Positions 49,720-58,424 of a DNA stretch of 64,000 nucleotides are shown one piece after another. The stretch is from contig SHVQ01000005.1 in NCBI GenBank assembly GCA_009694195.1, forward strand, positions 1-64,000. Reading direction: 5' to 3'. The position numbers and the translations under genes were made by a program. This DNA is from Rhodospirillales bacterium. Lineage in GTDB: Bacteria; Pseudomonadota; Alphaproteobacteria; Rhodospirillales; SHVQ01. Below the pieces are notes generated by a model. It did no database searches. It worked only from the letters and a program-made list of their open reading frames with translations, and had not been told where the DNA came from. The stretch's first letter is position 1. Every line of letters starts with the position of its first letter.

Positions 49720-50823
49720 CTAGACCTCCCGCTTCTCGAAGTCGATGCGCGGGTCGATGACGTGGTAGGCAAGATCGCCCACCAGGTTCATCACGAGGCC
49801 AAGCAGCGTGAAGACGTAGAGGGTCCCGAACATGACGGGATAGTCGCGGTTGATCGCCGCCTCGAAGCCCAAGAGCCCGAGACCGTCGAGGGAGAAGATG
49901 ATCTCGACCAGCAGCGCGCCGGTGAACAGAATCCCGATAAACGCGCCGGGGAAGCCCGCGATCACGATCAGCATGGCGTTGCGGAACACGTGCCCGTAAA
50001 GGACGCGCCGCTCGGCAAGCCCCTTCGAGCGCGCAGTCACCACGTACTGCTTGTTGATCTCTTCGAGGAAGGAATTTTTGGTCAGCATCGTGAGGCCGGC
50101 AAAGCCGCTGATCACCAGGGCGAGGATGGGAAGCGCGACGTGCCAGAAGTAATCGGCGATGCGCTGCGGCCACGAAAGCAGCTCCCAGTCGGGAGACGTG
50201 AGGCCGCGCAAGGGGAACCACTGGAAAAAACTTCCGCCCGCGAACAGAACGACCAGCAGGATGGCGAACAGGAAGCCCGGGATGGCGTAGCCGATCACGA
50301 TTGCGGCGCTTGTCCAGATGTCGAGGCGCGATCCGTCGCGCACGGCCTTGGCGATGCCGAGCGGGATCGAGATCAGATAGATGATCAGCGTCGTCCACAG
50401 GCCGAGCGAAACCGAAACCGGCATTTTCTCGATGACGAGATCGACGACGCGCCGGTCGCGGAAAAAACTGTCGCCGAAGTCGAACAGGACGTAGTTCCGC
50501 AGCATTTGGGCGAAGCGTACGTGGGCCGGCTTGTCGAAGCCGTAGAGCCGCTCGATCTCCTTGATGAGATCCGGGTCGAGGCCGCGTGCGCCGCGGTACT
50601 TGGAGACGCCTTCGGAGTCCGCGCGCGCCCGCGCGCGGGCGGTGTCGCCCTCGGCGGTTCCGGAGATGCGCTGGGTGGCATCGACGGCGGTGCCCTGGAT
50701 GCGGGCGATCATCTGATCGACGGGGCCGCCCGGGGCCACCTGCACGATGGCGAAATTGACGACCATGATCCCGAACAGCGTCGGAACGATCAGGAGCAGG
50801 CGGCGGACGATGTAGGCAAGCAT
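49720..50823 (-). CDS. yejB: Peptide ABC transporter permease YejB
   Basis: A 367-residue permease: [24 protein letters not shown] anchor, a roughly 90-residue periplasmic region ([10 protein letters not shown]... to [19 protein letters not shown]) typical of YejB, then five more membrane segments and the EAA loop [23 protein letters not shown]. The stop is two bases from the yejE start. Confidence 0.93.
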   Translation of the reverse strand: MLAYIVRRLLLIVPTLFGIMVVNFAIVQVAPGGPVDQMIARIQGTAVDATQRISGTAEGDTARARARADSEGVSKYRGARGLDPDLIKEIERLYGFDKPAHVRFAQMLRNYVLFDFGDSFFRDRRVVDLVIEKMPVSVSLGLWTTLIIYLISIPLGIAKAVRDGSRLDIWTSAAIVIGYAIPGFLFAILLVVLFAGGSFFQWFPLRGLTSPDWELLSWPQRIADYFWHVALPILALVISGFAGLTMLTKNSFLEEINKQYVVTARSKGLAERRVLYGHVFRNAMLIVIAGFPGAFIGILFTGALLVEIIFSLDGLGLLGFEAAINRDYPVMFGTLYVFTLLGLVMNLVGDLAYHVIDPRIDFEKREV

Positions 50824-50846
50824 GGGTGCTCGGATTAGAGCGGCGC

Positions 50847-50990
50847 CCCATGCTTCGAGACGGCCGCTGATGCGGCCTCCTCAGCATGAGGCCGTGGACG
50901 GATACTAAACGACCTCATCCTGAGGAGCCCAAGAGGGAATTTTGCGGGGGATTTCCCCACAGACCCCTGGGCGTCTCGAAGGATGAGGTG
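50847..50990. repeat. Palindromic intergenic repeat cluster between yejA and yejB
   Basis: CATGCTTCGAGACGGCCGC...GCGGCCTCCTCAGCATGAGG forms a long imperfect hairpin. It is followed by CCTCATCCTGAGGAGCCC, then GCGGGGGATTTCCCCACAGACC, then CTCGAAGGATGAGG. The parts match the repeats near 1923–2036 and the 32-bp units at 56112–56332. It lies between co-directional yejA and yejB and could lower expression of the permeases relative to the binding protein. Confidence 0.7.
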
Positions 50991-50994
50991 TGGC

Positions 50995-52824
50995 CTAATT
51001 CTTCGCCTTTCGCGCGTCCAGGGCCTCGGCCTTCTTGGCGTCCACCCACCAGCAGCCGAAACAAACGCCGTACTTGGGTGTCGTCTCCGGCCGCCCGAAC
51101 TTGTCCCAGTAGGCGACCCAGGTGGCGCGGAGATGCCAGTGCGGCACCACATAGTGGCCCCATAGGAGAACGCGGTCGAGGGCGCGCGTGCGCACGATCA
51201 GGCTTTCGCGATCGGGCGCCGCGATCACGAGATCGATCAGCGTGTCGACGACCGGGTCCTTGATGCCGATGGTATTGCGGCTGCCGGGAACGTCGGCGAC
51301 CGTCGAGCCCCAGAAATCGCGCTGCTCGTTGCCGGGCGACAGCGACTGGCCGAACGCCTCGACGGTCATGTCGAAATCGAAGTCGTCGTTCCGCTTCTGA
51401 TACTGGGCGGTGTCGACCGTGCGCACGCGCGCCTCGATCCCGAGCCGCTCCAGGTTCTTGACGTAAGGGAGCGCGATGCGCTCCCAGTTCGCCTGCGAGA
51501 GGAGAATTTCAAAGGCGAAGGGCTGACCCGTTTGCTTGTTGACGAGCTTCTTGTCCTTGATCGCCCAGCCTGCCTGGCCCAAGAGCTCGAACGCCTTCCT
51601 GAGACTGTCGCGGATCGTGCCGGAGCCGTCGGTTTTCGGCGGCTGGTATTCCTGCGTGAACACCTCGTCCGGGACTTGGCCGCGGAAGGGATTGAGGATT
51701 TCCAGCTCCTCCTTCGACGGCAGGCCCGTCGCGGCCAGCTCCGAGTTGGAGAAGTAGCTGGTCGTCCGGGCATAGGACCCGTAGAAAAGATTCTTGTTCG
51801 TCCACTCGAAGTCGAAAACCAGCCCGAGCGCCTGGCGCACGCGCCGGTCCTTGAACAACGTCCGCCGCGTGTTGAAGACGAAGCCCTGCATCCCGGTCGG
51901 CCGCTCGTGCTTGATCTCCTCGCGCTTGATGAGCCCGTCGCGCACCGGCGGCGCGTCGTAGCCGGTCGCCCAATCCTTCGACGAATTCTCCTGCCGGAAG
52001 TCGAACTGGCCGGCCTTGAACGCTTCGAGCAGCACGGTTGCGTCGCGATAGTAGTCGTAACGAATGGTGTCGAAGTTGTTCATGCCCTTCAAGGCCGGCA
52101 CGTCGCGCCCCCAGTAGTTGAGGTTGCGCTCGTAGGTGATGGAGCGGCCGGCCTCGAAGGACTTGATGCGGTAGGGCCCGCTGCCGACCGGAATTTCGAG
52201 GGTCGTCTTGTCGAAGTCGCGCGCTTCCCAATAGTGCTTCGGCAGCACGGGAAGCTGGCCGGTGATCACCGGGAGCTCGCGGTTCATCCCGCCCTCGAAC
52301 GCGATCCGTACCGTTCGCTCGCCGATCTTTTCCGCTTTCTGCAGGTTGTGGAAGTAGGCGCGATAGAAGGGGTGCCCCTTGGTCTTGAGGATGTCCAGGC
52401 TGAAGATCACGTCCTCGGGCGTGATAGGCCGGCCGTCGCTCCAGCGGGCCTCCTTCCGCAGCGTGAACGCGACCCACGAGCGGTCTTCGGGAACCTGGAC
52501 GGATTCGACGATAACGCCGTATTCGGCCGAGGCTTCGTCCATGGCTCCCGTCATCAGGAGCTCGTAAACGCCGTTCAGGCCCGCCGCCGCAACGCCCTTC
52601 AGCGTGTACGGATTGAAGCTGTCGAACGTGCCGACGGTCGCGAGCCGCACGTGCCCTCCCTTCGGCGCGTCCGGGTTAACATAGGCGAAGTGCTTGAAGT
52701 CGGGCGGATACTTGACGTCGCCGTGGATGGCGATGCCGTGATGGGACGGCGCCTTCGCATCCTGAGCGAAGGCGCCGGCGACGGTCATCGCCAATGCGAA
52801 GGCAACGGCGGGAGGGAGGCGCAT
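50995..52824 (-). CDS. yejA: Extracellular peptide-binding protein YejA-type
   Basis: A 609-residue periplasmic binding protein with a signal peptide (MRLPPAVAFALAMTVAGAFA). Family features are HGIAIHGDVKYPPDFKHFAYVNPDAPKGGHVR, FDSFNPYTLKG, and VRQALGLVFDFEWTNKNLFYGSYART. Such YejA-like proteins bind peptides or microcin C-like compounds for YejBEF. ATG 52824 is chosen since AAAGG lies at good spacing; two in-frame ATGs lie up to 21 bases earlier. It is first in yejA–yejB–yejE–yejF–ghrA. Confidence 0.93.
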   Translation of the reverse strand: MRLPPAVAFALAMTVAGAFAQDAKAPSHHGIAIHGDVKYPPDFKHFAYVNPDAPKGGHVRLATVGTFDSFNPYTLKGVAAAGLNGVYELLMTGAMDEASAEYGVIVESVQVPEDRSWVAFTLRKEARWSDGRPITPEDVIFSLDILKTKGHPFYRAYFHNLQKAEKIGERTVRIAFEGGMNRELPVITGQLPVLPKHYWEARDFDKTTLEIPVGSGPYRIKSFEAGRSITYERNLNYWGRDVPALKGMNNFDTIRYDYYRDATVLLEAFKAGQFDFRQENSSKDWATGYDAPPVRDGLIKREEIKHERPTGMQGFVFNTRRTLFKDRRVRQALGLVFDFEWTNKNLFYGSYARTTSYFSNSELAATGLPSKEELEILNPFRGQVPDEVFTQEYQPPKTDGSGTIRDSLRKAFELLGQAGWAIKDKKLVNKQTGQPFAFEILLSQANWERIALPYVKNLERLGIEARVRTVDTAQYQKRNDDFDFDMTVEAFGQSLSPGNEQRDFWGSTVADVPGSRNTIGIKDPVVDTLIDLVIAAPDRESLIVRTRALDRVLLWGHYVVPHWHLRATWVAYWDKFGRPETTPKYGVCFGCWWVDAKKAEALDARKAKN

Positions 52825-52900
52825 GTGGCGGCCTTTCATGGGCATGGGACGCGATATTGGAGGTCGCCCCGCCTCATATCAAGGCCCGGACACCGGGTTC

Positions 52901-53725
52901 TCAGCCCGCCAGCACGCGCATCGCCGCCGCGTGCATGCGCGCATCGCCCGCCGCCAGCACGCGGCCGTCGGATTCCATGCCGAGCGGCCGGCCCTGCCAG
53001 TCCGTGATGACGCCGCCCGCACCGCTAACGATCGGCACCAGCGCGCAGTAGTCGTAAGGTTGCATGGTGGATTCGCAGACAAGATCGACGGTTCCGTTGG
53101 CGAGAAGGCCGTAGGCTTCGCACTCACCGCCGTACACGGCGCGCCGGCAGGAAAGGCGGAGGCGCTCGAAGGCGTCGAAATCGGCGCCGGGAAACATCTG
53201 CGGCGAGGTCGCGTAGAGCCACGCGCGCGAAAGGTCGGCGCATGCCCGCGTCGTGACCGGCTGGCCGTTGAAGGTCGTCGGCCGCCCGAGCGCGCCCACC
53301 CACCGCTCGTGCAGCGCCGGCATGTCCATCACGCCGAGAACCGGAGCGCCCTCCTTCAAAAGAGCGATCAGGGTCCCGAAAATGGGCTTTCCGGTGACGA
53401 ACGCCTGCGTCCCGTCGATGGGATCGAGCACCCACACGTACTCGGCGTCGCTTTGGTGGCTTCCGTGTTCTTCGCCGAAGATGCCGTGGGCGGGAAACGT
53501 TTTCTGGATGAGCGCGCGCATCGCGGCTTCGGCTTCCTTGTCCGCGATGGTCACCGGGCTCGAGTCGCGCTTGTTGTGGACGACGAGGTCCGAGCGAAAG
53601 TACTTCATCGCGATCGGCTGAACCGCGTTGGCAAGCTTGACGGCAAGCTTGACGAGAGAGCCCGGGATTGCGGCGCCGAGGAGGGCTTCCGAAGGGTCCG
53701 GCAGCGCCTCTTCGGGCGCTGTCAT
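52901..53725 (-). CDS. hisN: Histidinol-phosphatase, inositol monophosphatase type
   Basis: A 274-residue Mg-dependent phosphatase. Motifs are VTIADKEAEAAMR, FGEEHG, the metal site WVLDPIDGTQAFVTGKPIFG, and CESTMQPYDYCALVPIVSGAGGVITDW, which is the HisN-type C-terminal motif. It dephosphorylates histidinol phosphate in histidine synthesis. ATG 53725 overlaps the cycM stop (ATGA), so the two genes are translated from one transcript. Confidence 0.9.
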   Translation of the reverse strand: MTAPEEALPDPSEALLGAAIPGSLVKLAVKLANAVQPIAMKYFRSDLVVHNKRDSSPVTIADKEAEAAMRALIQKTFPAHGIFGEEHGSHQSDAEYVWVLDPIDGTQAFVTGKPIFGTLIALLKEGAPVLGVMDMPALHERWVGALGRPTTFNGQPVTTRACADLSRAWLYATSPQMFPGADFDAFERLRLSCRRAVYGGECEAYGLLANGTVDLVCESTMQPYDYCALVPIVSGAGGVITDWQGRPLGMESDGRVLAAGDARMHAAAMRVLAG

Positions 53726-54255
53726 GGGAGCGGCTTCGGCGAATCGCTCAAGGTGCGCAAGTAGGACAGAAGCGCCGCCCGCTCTTCCGAGGTGGGCACG
53801 CCGGCGAACGTCATCTTGTTGCCGGGGGCGAAGGCGCGCGGGTTGGAAATGAACTTGTTCATGTCCTCGTAAGTCCACTCGCCGCCGAGACCGGTGATCG
53901 CGGCGGAGTAAGAAAAGCCGGCGGCGCCGCCCTTCTTCCGCCCGACCACGTTCCACATGTTGGGCCCGATCCGGTTGGGGCCGCCCTTTTCGACCGTGTG
54001 GCAGGTCGTGCACTTCTTGAAGGCTTTCTGTCCAGCCTCCGGGCTGGCGGACGCGAGCAGCGTCATCGTTGTGTCCGGTCCCGCCGCGGCGGCCTGTGCG
54101 GGCGCCGCCTGCTCCTCGCTCGTCGCGATCCGCAGGGCGTCGATGTTGGCCCCTTTGGGGTGCACGAGTTGGTTGCCGATCATGATGCTGCCCCACACGA
54201 GCCACATGGTGAGCAGCACCGAGGCGCCAAATTTTTCCACAAACGAAAAATGCAT
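53722..54255 (-). CDS. cycM: Membrane-anchored cytochrome c (CycM-type)
   Basis: A 177-residue class I cytochrome c with an uncleaved N-terminal anchor (about residues 11–29), an Ala-rich linker, haem site CTTCH at 82–86 and axial methionine in FAPGNKMTFAGV. It carries electrons from the bc1 complex to an oxidase at the periplasmic face. GAGGGG precedes ATG 54255. Divergence from kdsB–pheA is the familiar alphaproteobacterial arrangement. Confidence 0.93.
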   Translation of the reverse strand: MHFSFVEKFGASVLLTMWLVWGSIMIGNQLVHPKGANIDALRIATSEEQAAPAQAAAAGPDTTMTLLASASPEAGQKAFKKCTTCHTVEKGGPNRIGPNMWNVVGRKKGGAAGFSYSAAITGLGGEWTYEDMNKFISNPRAFAPGNKMTFAGVPTSEERAALLSYLRTLSDSPKPLP

Positions 54256-54434
54256 GAGCTCAAGCCCCTCTTTAAACAATCCCCGTCCGGCCCCAAAGGC
54301 GACGAATCGCCTTCGGCCGCGGCACTTTAGCGGCAAGAAAAGGCGCATTCAACGGCTGGTTCGCCGAGACCCGTTTCCGGCGCCCGGCGGCGCGTGTAAG
54401 GTGGCCCCCGGGCGACCCCACAATCCTCGATCCC

Positions 54435-55181
54435 ATGGCCAAGCAACCCCGAGCGATCATCGTCATTCCGGCCCGCATGGCGTCAACCCGGCTTCCGGGC
54501 AAGCCGCTCGCCGACATCCACGGCCGGCCGATGATCGTCCACGTGATGCGCCGCGCCCTCGAGGCGGACATCGGCCCCGTCGTTGTGGCGGCGGCGGAGG
54601 AGGAGATCGCGGCCGCGGTGCGGGATGCGGGGGGGTGGGCCGTTCTCACGCGCCCCGACCATGCATCCGGGTCCGATCGCATCTTCGAGGCTCTCGGTGC
54701 GGCCGATCCCGGCGGCGACTTCGATTCGGTGATCAACGTGCAGGGGGATTTGCCGACGGTTGCGCCTGCCGCCATCCGGGCGGCGCTGCCGCCGCTCGCT
54801 CTCGACGGGGTCGACATTTCGACCCTGATCGTGCCGATCACGGATGCCGTCGACCGGGCCAATCCGAATATCGTGAAGGCGGTGGTGGCGCTCGCTCCCG
54901 GCATGCGGAGCGGCCGCGCGCTCTACTTCAGCCGCACCCCGGTGCCTTGGGGCGAGGGGCCGCTCTATCACCACATCGGTCTTTACGGCTACCGCCGGGC
55001 GGCGCTTGCCGCGTTCGTGCGGCTTCCGGCCGGCATCCTGGAGCGGCGCGAGCGCCTCGAGCAGTTGCGCGCGCTGGAAGCGGGCATGCGGATCGAGGCC
55101 GCTCTCGTTGACACCGTTCCGCTCGGTGTCGATACTCCGGCCGACCTTGAGCGCGCCCGCGCGGTGCTGGCCCCCGCTTGA
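54435..55181 (+). CDS. kdsB: 3-deoxy-manno-octulosonate cytidylyltransferase
   Basis: A 248-residue enzyme activating KDO as CMP-KDO for lipopolysaccharide core synthesis. Motifs are IIVIPARMASTRLPGKPLADI, HASGSDRIFEAL, INVQGDLP, YFSRTPVPWG, HHIGLYGYRRAAL and LEQLRALE. pheA follows after 29 bases on the same strand. Confidence 0.96.
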   Translation: MAKQPRAIIVIPARMASTRLPGKPLADIHGRPMIVHVMRRALEADIGPVVVAAAEEEIAAAVRDAGGWAVLTRPDHASGSDRIFEALGAADPGGDFDSVINVQGDLPTVAPAAIRAALPPLALDGVDISTLIVPITDAVDRANPNIVKAVVALAPGMRSGRALYFSRTPVPWGEGPLYHHIGLYGYRRAALAAFVRLPAGILERRERLEQLRALEAGMRIEAALVDTVPLGVDTPADLERARAVLAPA

Positions 55182-55210
55182 GGCCGTTCGCCAAACGGGG
55201 GAGCACGCCC

Positions 55211-56086
55211 ATGGCCGGGCGCCGAACGTCCGCCAAGAACCGGATCGCGTTCCAAGGCATGGCGGGGGCCTACTCCGACTTCGCCTGCCGGCACGCGTAT
55301 CCGAAGATGACGCCGCTTCCCTGCAGGACCTTCGACGACGCTTTCGCCGCGGTCCGCCGGGGCCGCGCCCGCCTCGCGATGATCCCGATCGAGAACTCGG
55401 TCGCCGGGCGCGTGGCGGATATCCACCATCTTCTGCCGGATTCCGGGCTCTACATCGTGGGCGAGCACTTCCAGCGGGTGAACCATCATCTGCTTGCCGT
55501 CAAAGGCGCGAAGCTCTCGGACATCAAGCACGTCCACAGCCACATCCATGCGCTGAACCAGTGCCGGAAGCTGATCAAGAAGCTCAAGCTCGATGCGGTC
55601 GTCGAGGTCGACACGGCGGGATCGGCCGCCAAGATCGCCGCGCTCGGCGACCGGGCGCGTGCCGCCATCGCGTCCTCCCTCGCGGGCCAGATCCACGGGC
55701 TTCAGTCGCTCAAGGCGAACATCGAGGACGCCGAACACAACACCACGCGCTTCATCGTCATGTCGCGCACCCCCGCGATGCCGCCCGCCCATGCGCCGCA
55801 CGTGATCACGAGCTTCGTCTTCCGGGTGCGCAACGTGCCGGCGGCGCTCTCGAAGGCGCTCGGCGGATTCGCCACCAACGGCGTCAACATGACGAAGCTC
55901 GAGAGCTATCTCCGGGGCGATTTCGTCGCCGCTCAATTCTACGCCGACGTGGAGGGGCACCCCGAACGGACGAACCTCAAGCTCGCGTTCGAGGAGCTCC
56001 GCTTCTTCTCCCGCGAGGTGACGATCCTCGGCGTCTACCCGGCGCATCCGTACCGGTGGAAAAACAAGACCCGAGTCGACGACTGA
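55211..56086 (+). CDS. pheA: Prephenate dehydratase
   Basis: A 291-residue monofunctional prephenate dehydratase making phenylpyruvate. The catalytic domain runs from IAFQGMAGAYSDFA through MIPIENSVAGRVADIHHLL to NTTRFIVMSR, which holds the Thr-Arg-Phe motif. A C-terminal ACT domain (about 200–285, FVFRVRNVPAALSKALGGFATNGVNMTKLES) provides phenylalanine feedback. ATG 55211 has GGGGGAG upstream; a TTG at 55178 overlaps kdsB and is less likely. Confidence 0.95.
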   Translation: MAGRRTSAKNRIAFQGMAGAYSDFACRHAYPKMTPLPCRTFDDAFAAVRRGRARLAMIPIENSVAGRVADIHHLLPDSGLYIVGEHFQRVNHHLLAVKGAKLSDIKHVHSHIHALNQCRKLIKKLKLDAVVEVDTAGSAAKIAALGDRARAAIASSLAGQIHGLQSLKANIEDAEHNTTRFIVMSRTPAMPPAHAPHVITSFVFRVRNVPAALSKALGGFATNGVNMTKLESYLRGDFVAAQFYADVEGHPERTNLKLAFEELRFFSREVTILGVYPAHPYRWKNKTRVDD

Positions 56087-56111
56087 CGCCTTTCGTCACC
56101 CCGGCCGAGCC

Positions 56112-56143
56112 AAGGGGCCTCTTGCGGGGATTCCCCGCAGACC
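56112..56143. repeat. 32-bp repeat with GCGGGGATTCCCCGC core, copy 1
   Basis: AAGGGGCCTCTTGCGGGGAT continuing TCCCCGCAGACC. It differs by one base from the copies at 56267 and 56301, and a looser version occurs at 50941–50966. Confidence 0.9.
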
Positions 56144-56187
56144 CTGGGCGAGAGCCGGGGTCCATACTTTGAAAGATGCGTTCCCGC

Positions 56188-56259
56188 TCCTCACCCTTCG
56201 AGGCTCGCTGCGCTCGCACCTCAGGGTGAGGTCGAATGGAGAAGACCTCATGGTGAGGT
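56188..56259. repeat. Palindromic repeat with inner CTTCGAGGCTCGCTGCGCTC hairpin
   Basis: CTCACCCTTCGAG...CCTCAGGGTGAG forms the outer stem around a GGCTCGCTGCGCTCGCAC segment. It is of the same general type as the elements near 1923 and 50847. Confidence 0.75.
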
Positions 56260-56266
56260 GGCCGCC

Positions 56267-56332
56267 AAGGGGCTTCTTGCGGGGATTCCCCGCAGACCAA
56301 AAGGGGCTTCTTGCGGGGATTCCCCGCAGACC
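56267..56332. repeat. 32-bp repeat, copies 2 and 3 in tandem
   Basis: Two identical 32-bp units (56267–56298 and 56301–56332) are separated by two bases. Each contains AAGGGGCTTCTTGC, then the palindromic GGGGATTCCCC core and GCAGACC. Confidence 0.92.
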
Positions 56333-56398
56333 CCGAGCGGCCCTCGAACCATGAGGCGCGCGAGTCGAAGGACGCGGAAATGACGATGCAGGGCTGCG

Positions 56399-57022
56399 CT
56401 ACCCGCTCTTCCTCAGAAGAAAAACGGCCTGGACGCCGAACAGGTTGGCGAGGAACCGGCTCCGGCCCATCATCCGTGGCACGCCCCAGCTATCGAGCAC
56501 GTGGCTCCGCTCGATCACGATGCCCATCTCGCGGCAGAGCTCGAGGAAGTCGAGGATGCTGCAGAAGTGGATGTTCGGCGTCTCGTACCACGTGTAGGGC
56601 AGCGTTTCGTTCCTCGGCATCCGGCCCCAGAGGAACAGGTAGAGCCGCACCCGCCAGTAGGCGAAATTGGGAAACGAGATGATCGCCCGCCGCCCGATCC
56701 GGAGCAGGTGGGTCAGCACGGCTTTCGGCGCGTACATGGCCTGGAGCGTCTGGCTCAGCACCACGTAGTCGTAGGCATCGTCGGGGTAGTCCTTGAGGTC
56801 GGTGTCCGCGTCGCCCTGGATCACCGGGAGCCCGGCGCTGATGCAGGCGTGCACGCCGTCCGGGCTGAGCTCGAGACCGCGGCCGTCCACTTGGCGGAAA
56901 TGCACGAGATAGTCGAGCAGCGTGCCGTCGCCGCAGCCGACGTCGAGCACTCGGGTGCCGGGCTCGATCATGTCGGCGACCAGTTGCAGATCGACCCGGA
57001 TGCCCTTGCGGTCGGCTGGCAT
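56399..57022 (-). CDS. metW: Methionine biosynthesis protein MetW
   Basis: A 207-residue methyltransferase-fold protein. The SAM-type site is RVLDVGCGDGTLLDYL. The MetW hallmarks are LSQTLQAMYAPKAVLTHLLRIGRRAIISFPNFAYWRVRLYL and LPYTWYETPNIHFCSILDF. MetW is required with MetX for homoserine acetylation in several proteobacteria. ATG 57022 follows the metX stop by four bases; an upstream in-frame ATG (57046) would overlap metX by 20. Confidence 0.95.
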   Translation of the reverse strand: MPADRKGIRVDLQLVADMIEPGTRVLDVGCGDGTLLDYLVHFRQVDGRGLELSPDGVHACISAGLPVIQGDADTDLKDYPDDAYDYVVLSQTLQAMYAPKAVLTHLLRIGRRAIISFPNFAYWRVRLYLFLWGRMPRNETLPYTWYETPNIHFCSILDFLELCREMGIVIERSHVLDSWGVPRMMGRSRFLANLFGVQAVFLLRKSG

Positions 57023-57026
57023 GGAC

Positions 57027-58223
57027 TTAACCCTGAGCGGCAGCATGGCCTTGGCGGCGCTCCCAGGCCCCGCTGATGAATCCCGTGAGCACGCGATGAA
57101 AATCGGGCTCGTCCAACAGGAAGGCGTCGTGGCCCTTGTCGGAGACGACCTCGGCGAAGCTCACGTTCGCGGCGACCGCGTTGAGCGCGTGCACGATCTT
57201 CTGGTTCTCCGGCGTCGGGTAGAGCCAATCGCCGGTGAACGAGACGATGCAGAAGCGGACGGGCGTGTTGCGGAACAGCTTGGTCGGCCCGCCGTGGCTC
57301 TCGACGAGATCGAAATAGTCCATGGCGCGCGTGATGTAGAGATACGAGTTGGCGTCGAAGCGGTCGACGAAAATCGAGCCCTGATAGCGGAGATAGCTTT
57401 CGACCTGGAAGTCGGCATCGAAGCCGTAGGTGAACGCTTTCCGGTCTTGCAGCTTTCGCCCGAACTTCTGGTGCAGGGCGGATTCGGAGAGATAGGTGAT
57501 GTGCGCGGCCATCCGCGCGACCGCGAGGCCGCGGAGCGGGCGCTTCCCCTGGTCGAGGTAATCGCCGCCGCACCAGTCGGGATCGGCCATGATCGCCTGG
57601 CGGCCGACCTCGTGGAAGGCGATGTTCTGCGCCGTGTGAAGGAGCGCGGTCGCAATCGGAATCGCAGTGTAGAGGCGCTGCGGGTAGCTCGCGGCCCACT
57701 CGAGCACCTGCATGCCGCCGAGCGATCCGCCGACTACCGCGAACAGCCGGTCGATGCCCAGGTGATCGATCAGCATCGCCTGCGCCCGCACCATGTCGGC
57801 GATCGTGATGACGGGGAAGCTCAACCCCCACGCTTTGCCGGTCGCAGGATTGACCTCGCGGGGCCCGATCGTGCCCATGCAACCGCCGAGGATGTTGGCG
57901 CAGATCACATAAAAACGGTCGGTGTCCAGCACCTTGCCCGCGCCGACCATCATCTCCCACCAGCCGGGCTTGCCGGTCACCGGGTGGGCGTCGGCGACGA
58001 ACTGGTCGCCCGTCAACGCGTGACAGACGAGAACGGCGTTGCTTTTGTCGGCGTTCAGCCGGCCGTAGGTCTGGTAGGCGGTCGGAAAGTCGAACAGCTC
58101 GACTCCGCAGTCGAGGCGGAGCGGCGAGTCGCACCCGAGCCGCACGTGATAGCCCGGAATCGGCCCCGTGCCGTCAAGGCTGGTCGGCGCCTGACCGGTC
58201 GATTTGCGCTCCGTCACGCCCAT
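57027..58223 (-). CDS. metX: Homoserine O-acetyltransferase
   Basis: A 398-residue alpha/beta hydrolase-fold enzyme. The nucleophile is Ser167 in [14 protein letters not shown], the Asp is in [10 protein letters not shown] and the His in DKGHDAF. The early GYHVRLGC...AYQTYGRLN and [12 protein letters not shown] segments are typical. It acylates homoserine in the first committed step of methionine synthesis. A consensus promoter lies about 40–75 bases upstream. Confidence 0.96.
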   Translation of the reverse strand: MGVTERKSTGQAPTSLDGTGPIPGYHVRLGCDSPLRLDCGVELFDFPTAYQTYGRLNADKSNAVLVCHALTGDQFVADAHPVTGKPGWWEMMVGAGKVLDTDRFYVICANILGGCMGTIGPREVNPATGKAWGLSFPVITIADMVRAQAMLIDHLGIDRLFAVVGGSLGGMQVLEWAASYPQRLYTAIPIATALLHTAQNIAFHEVGRQAIMADPDWCGGDYLDQGKRPLRGLAVARMAAHITYLSESALHQKFGRKLQDRKAFTYGFDADFQVESYLRYQGSIFVDRFDANSYLYITRAMDYFDLVESHGGPTKLFRNTPVRFCIVSFTGDWLYPTPENQKIVHALNAVAANVSFAEVVSDKGHDAFLLDEPDFHRVLTGFISGAWERRQGHAAAQG

Positions 58224-58271
58224 CCGAATTCTGCCATATGCAAGCCCGCACGCGCTGGCGGCGGGGCTCCA

Positions 58272-58300
58272 TTGCTAGGAGTCGGGCCGGAAAGTGTCAA
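58272..58300 (-). promoter_or_regulatory. Sigma-70 promoter of metX–metW
   Basis: On the minus strand TTGACA is followed by exactly 17 bases and TAGCAA. The start point would lie about 40 bases before the metX start, leaving too short a leader for a SAM riboswitch, and no SAM-II-like sequence was seen. Confidence 0.65.
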
Positions 58301-58319
58301 TGTTTTCTTTGATTTTACC

Positions 58320-58353
58320 GGGGCCTGCCATTATCACTAGGCCTCCTTTTTTT
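58320..58353 (+). terminator. Terminator-like hairpin before the chorismate mutase operon
   Basis: GGGGCCT pairs with AGGCCTC (one G•U) around a 12-base loop, then CTTTTTTT. It lies upstream of and in the same direction as the aroQ–hisC–tyrA operon, so it may act as an attenuator. A 42-codon open frame (58300–58428) beginning MFSLILPGP crosses it, has Phe-Phe codons in the T tract and ends by overlapping the aroQ start. A possible promoter within the hairpin (TTGATT–17–TATCAC) is an alternative reading. Confidence 0.45.
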
Positions 58354-58424
58354 GGCAGCGAGGGGCGTCGGGGCGACCCCCAATGGGCGTCCCCGAATAC
58401 CCGCGTCCGCAAGACGGCATCGCC

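Larger units (their letters stand above)
56087..56398. other. 312-bp intergenic region packed with small repeats
   Basis: No gene is visible. The gap between convergent pheA and metW holds three copies of a 32-bp repeat (56112–56143, 56267–56298, 56301–56332) and a larger palindromic element (56188–56259). No clear terminator with a T tract is present. Confidence 0.7.

Noticed and set aside
58224-58300. Possible SAM-II riboswitch ahead of metX
   Set aside because: The promoter leaves only about 40 bases of leader, and no SAM-II conserved segment is present.
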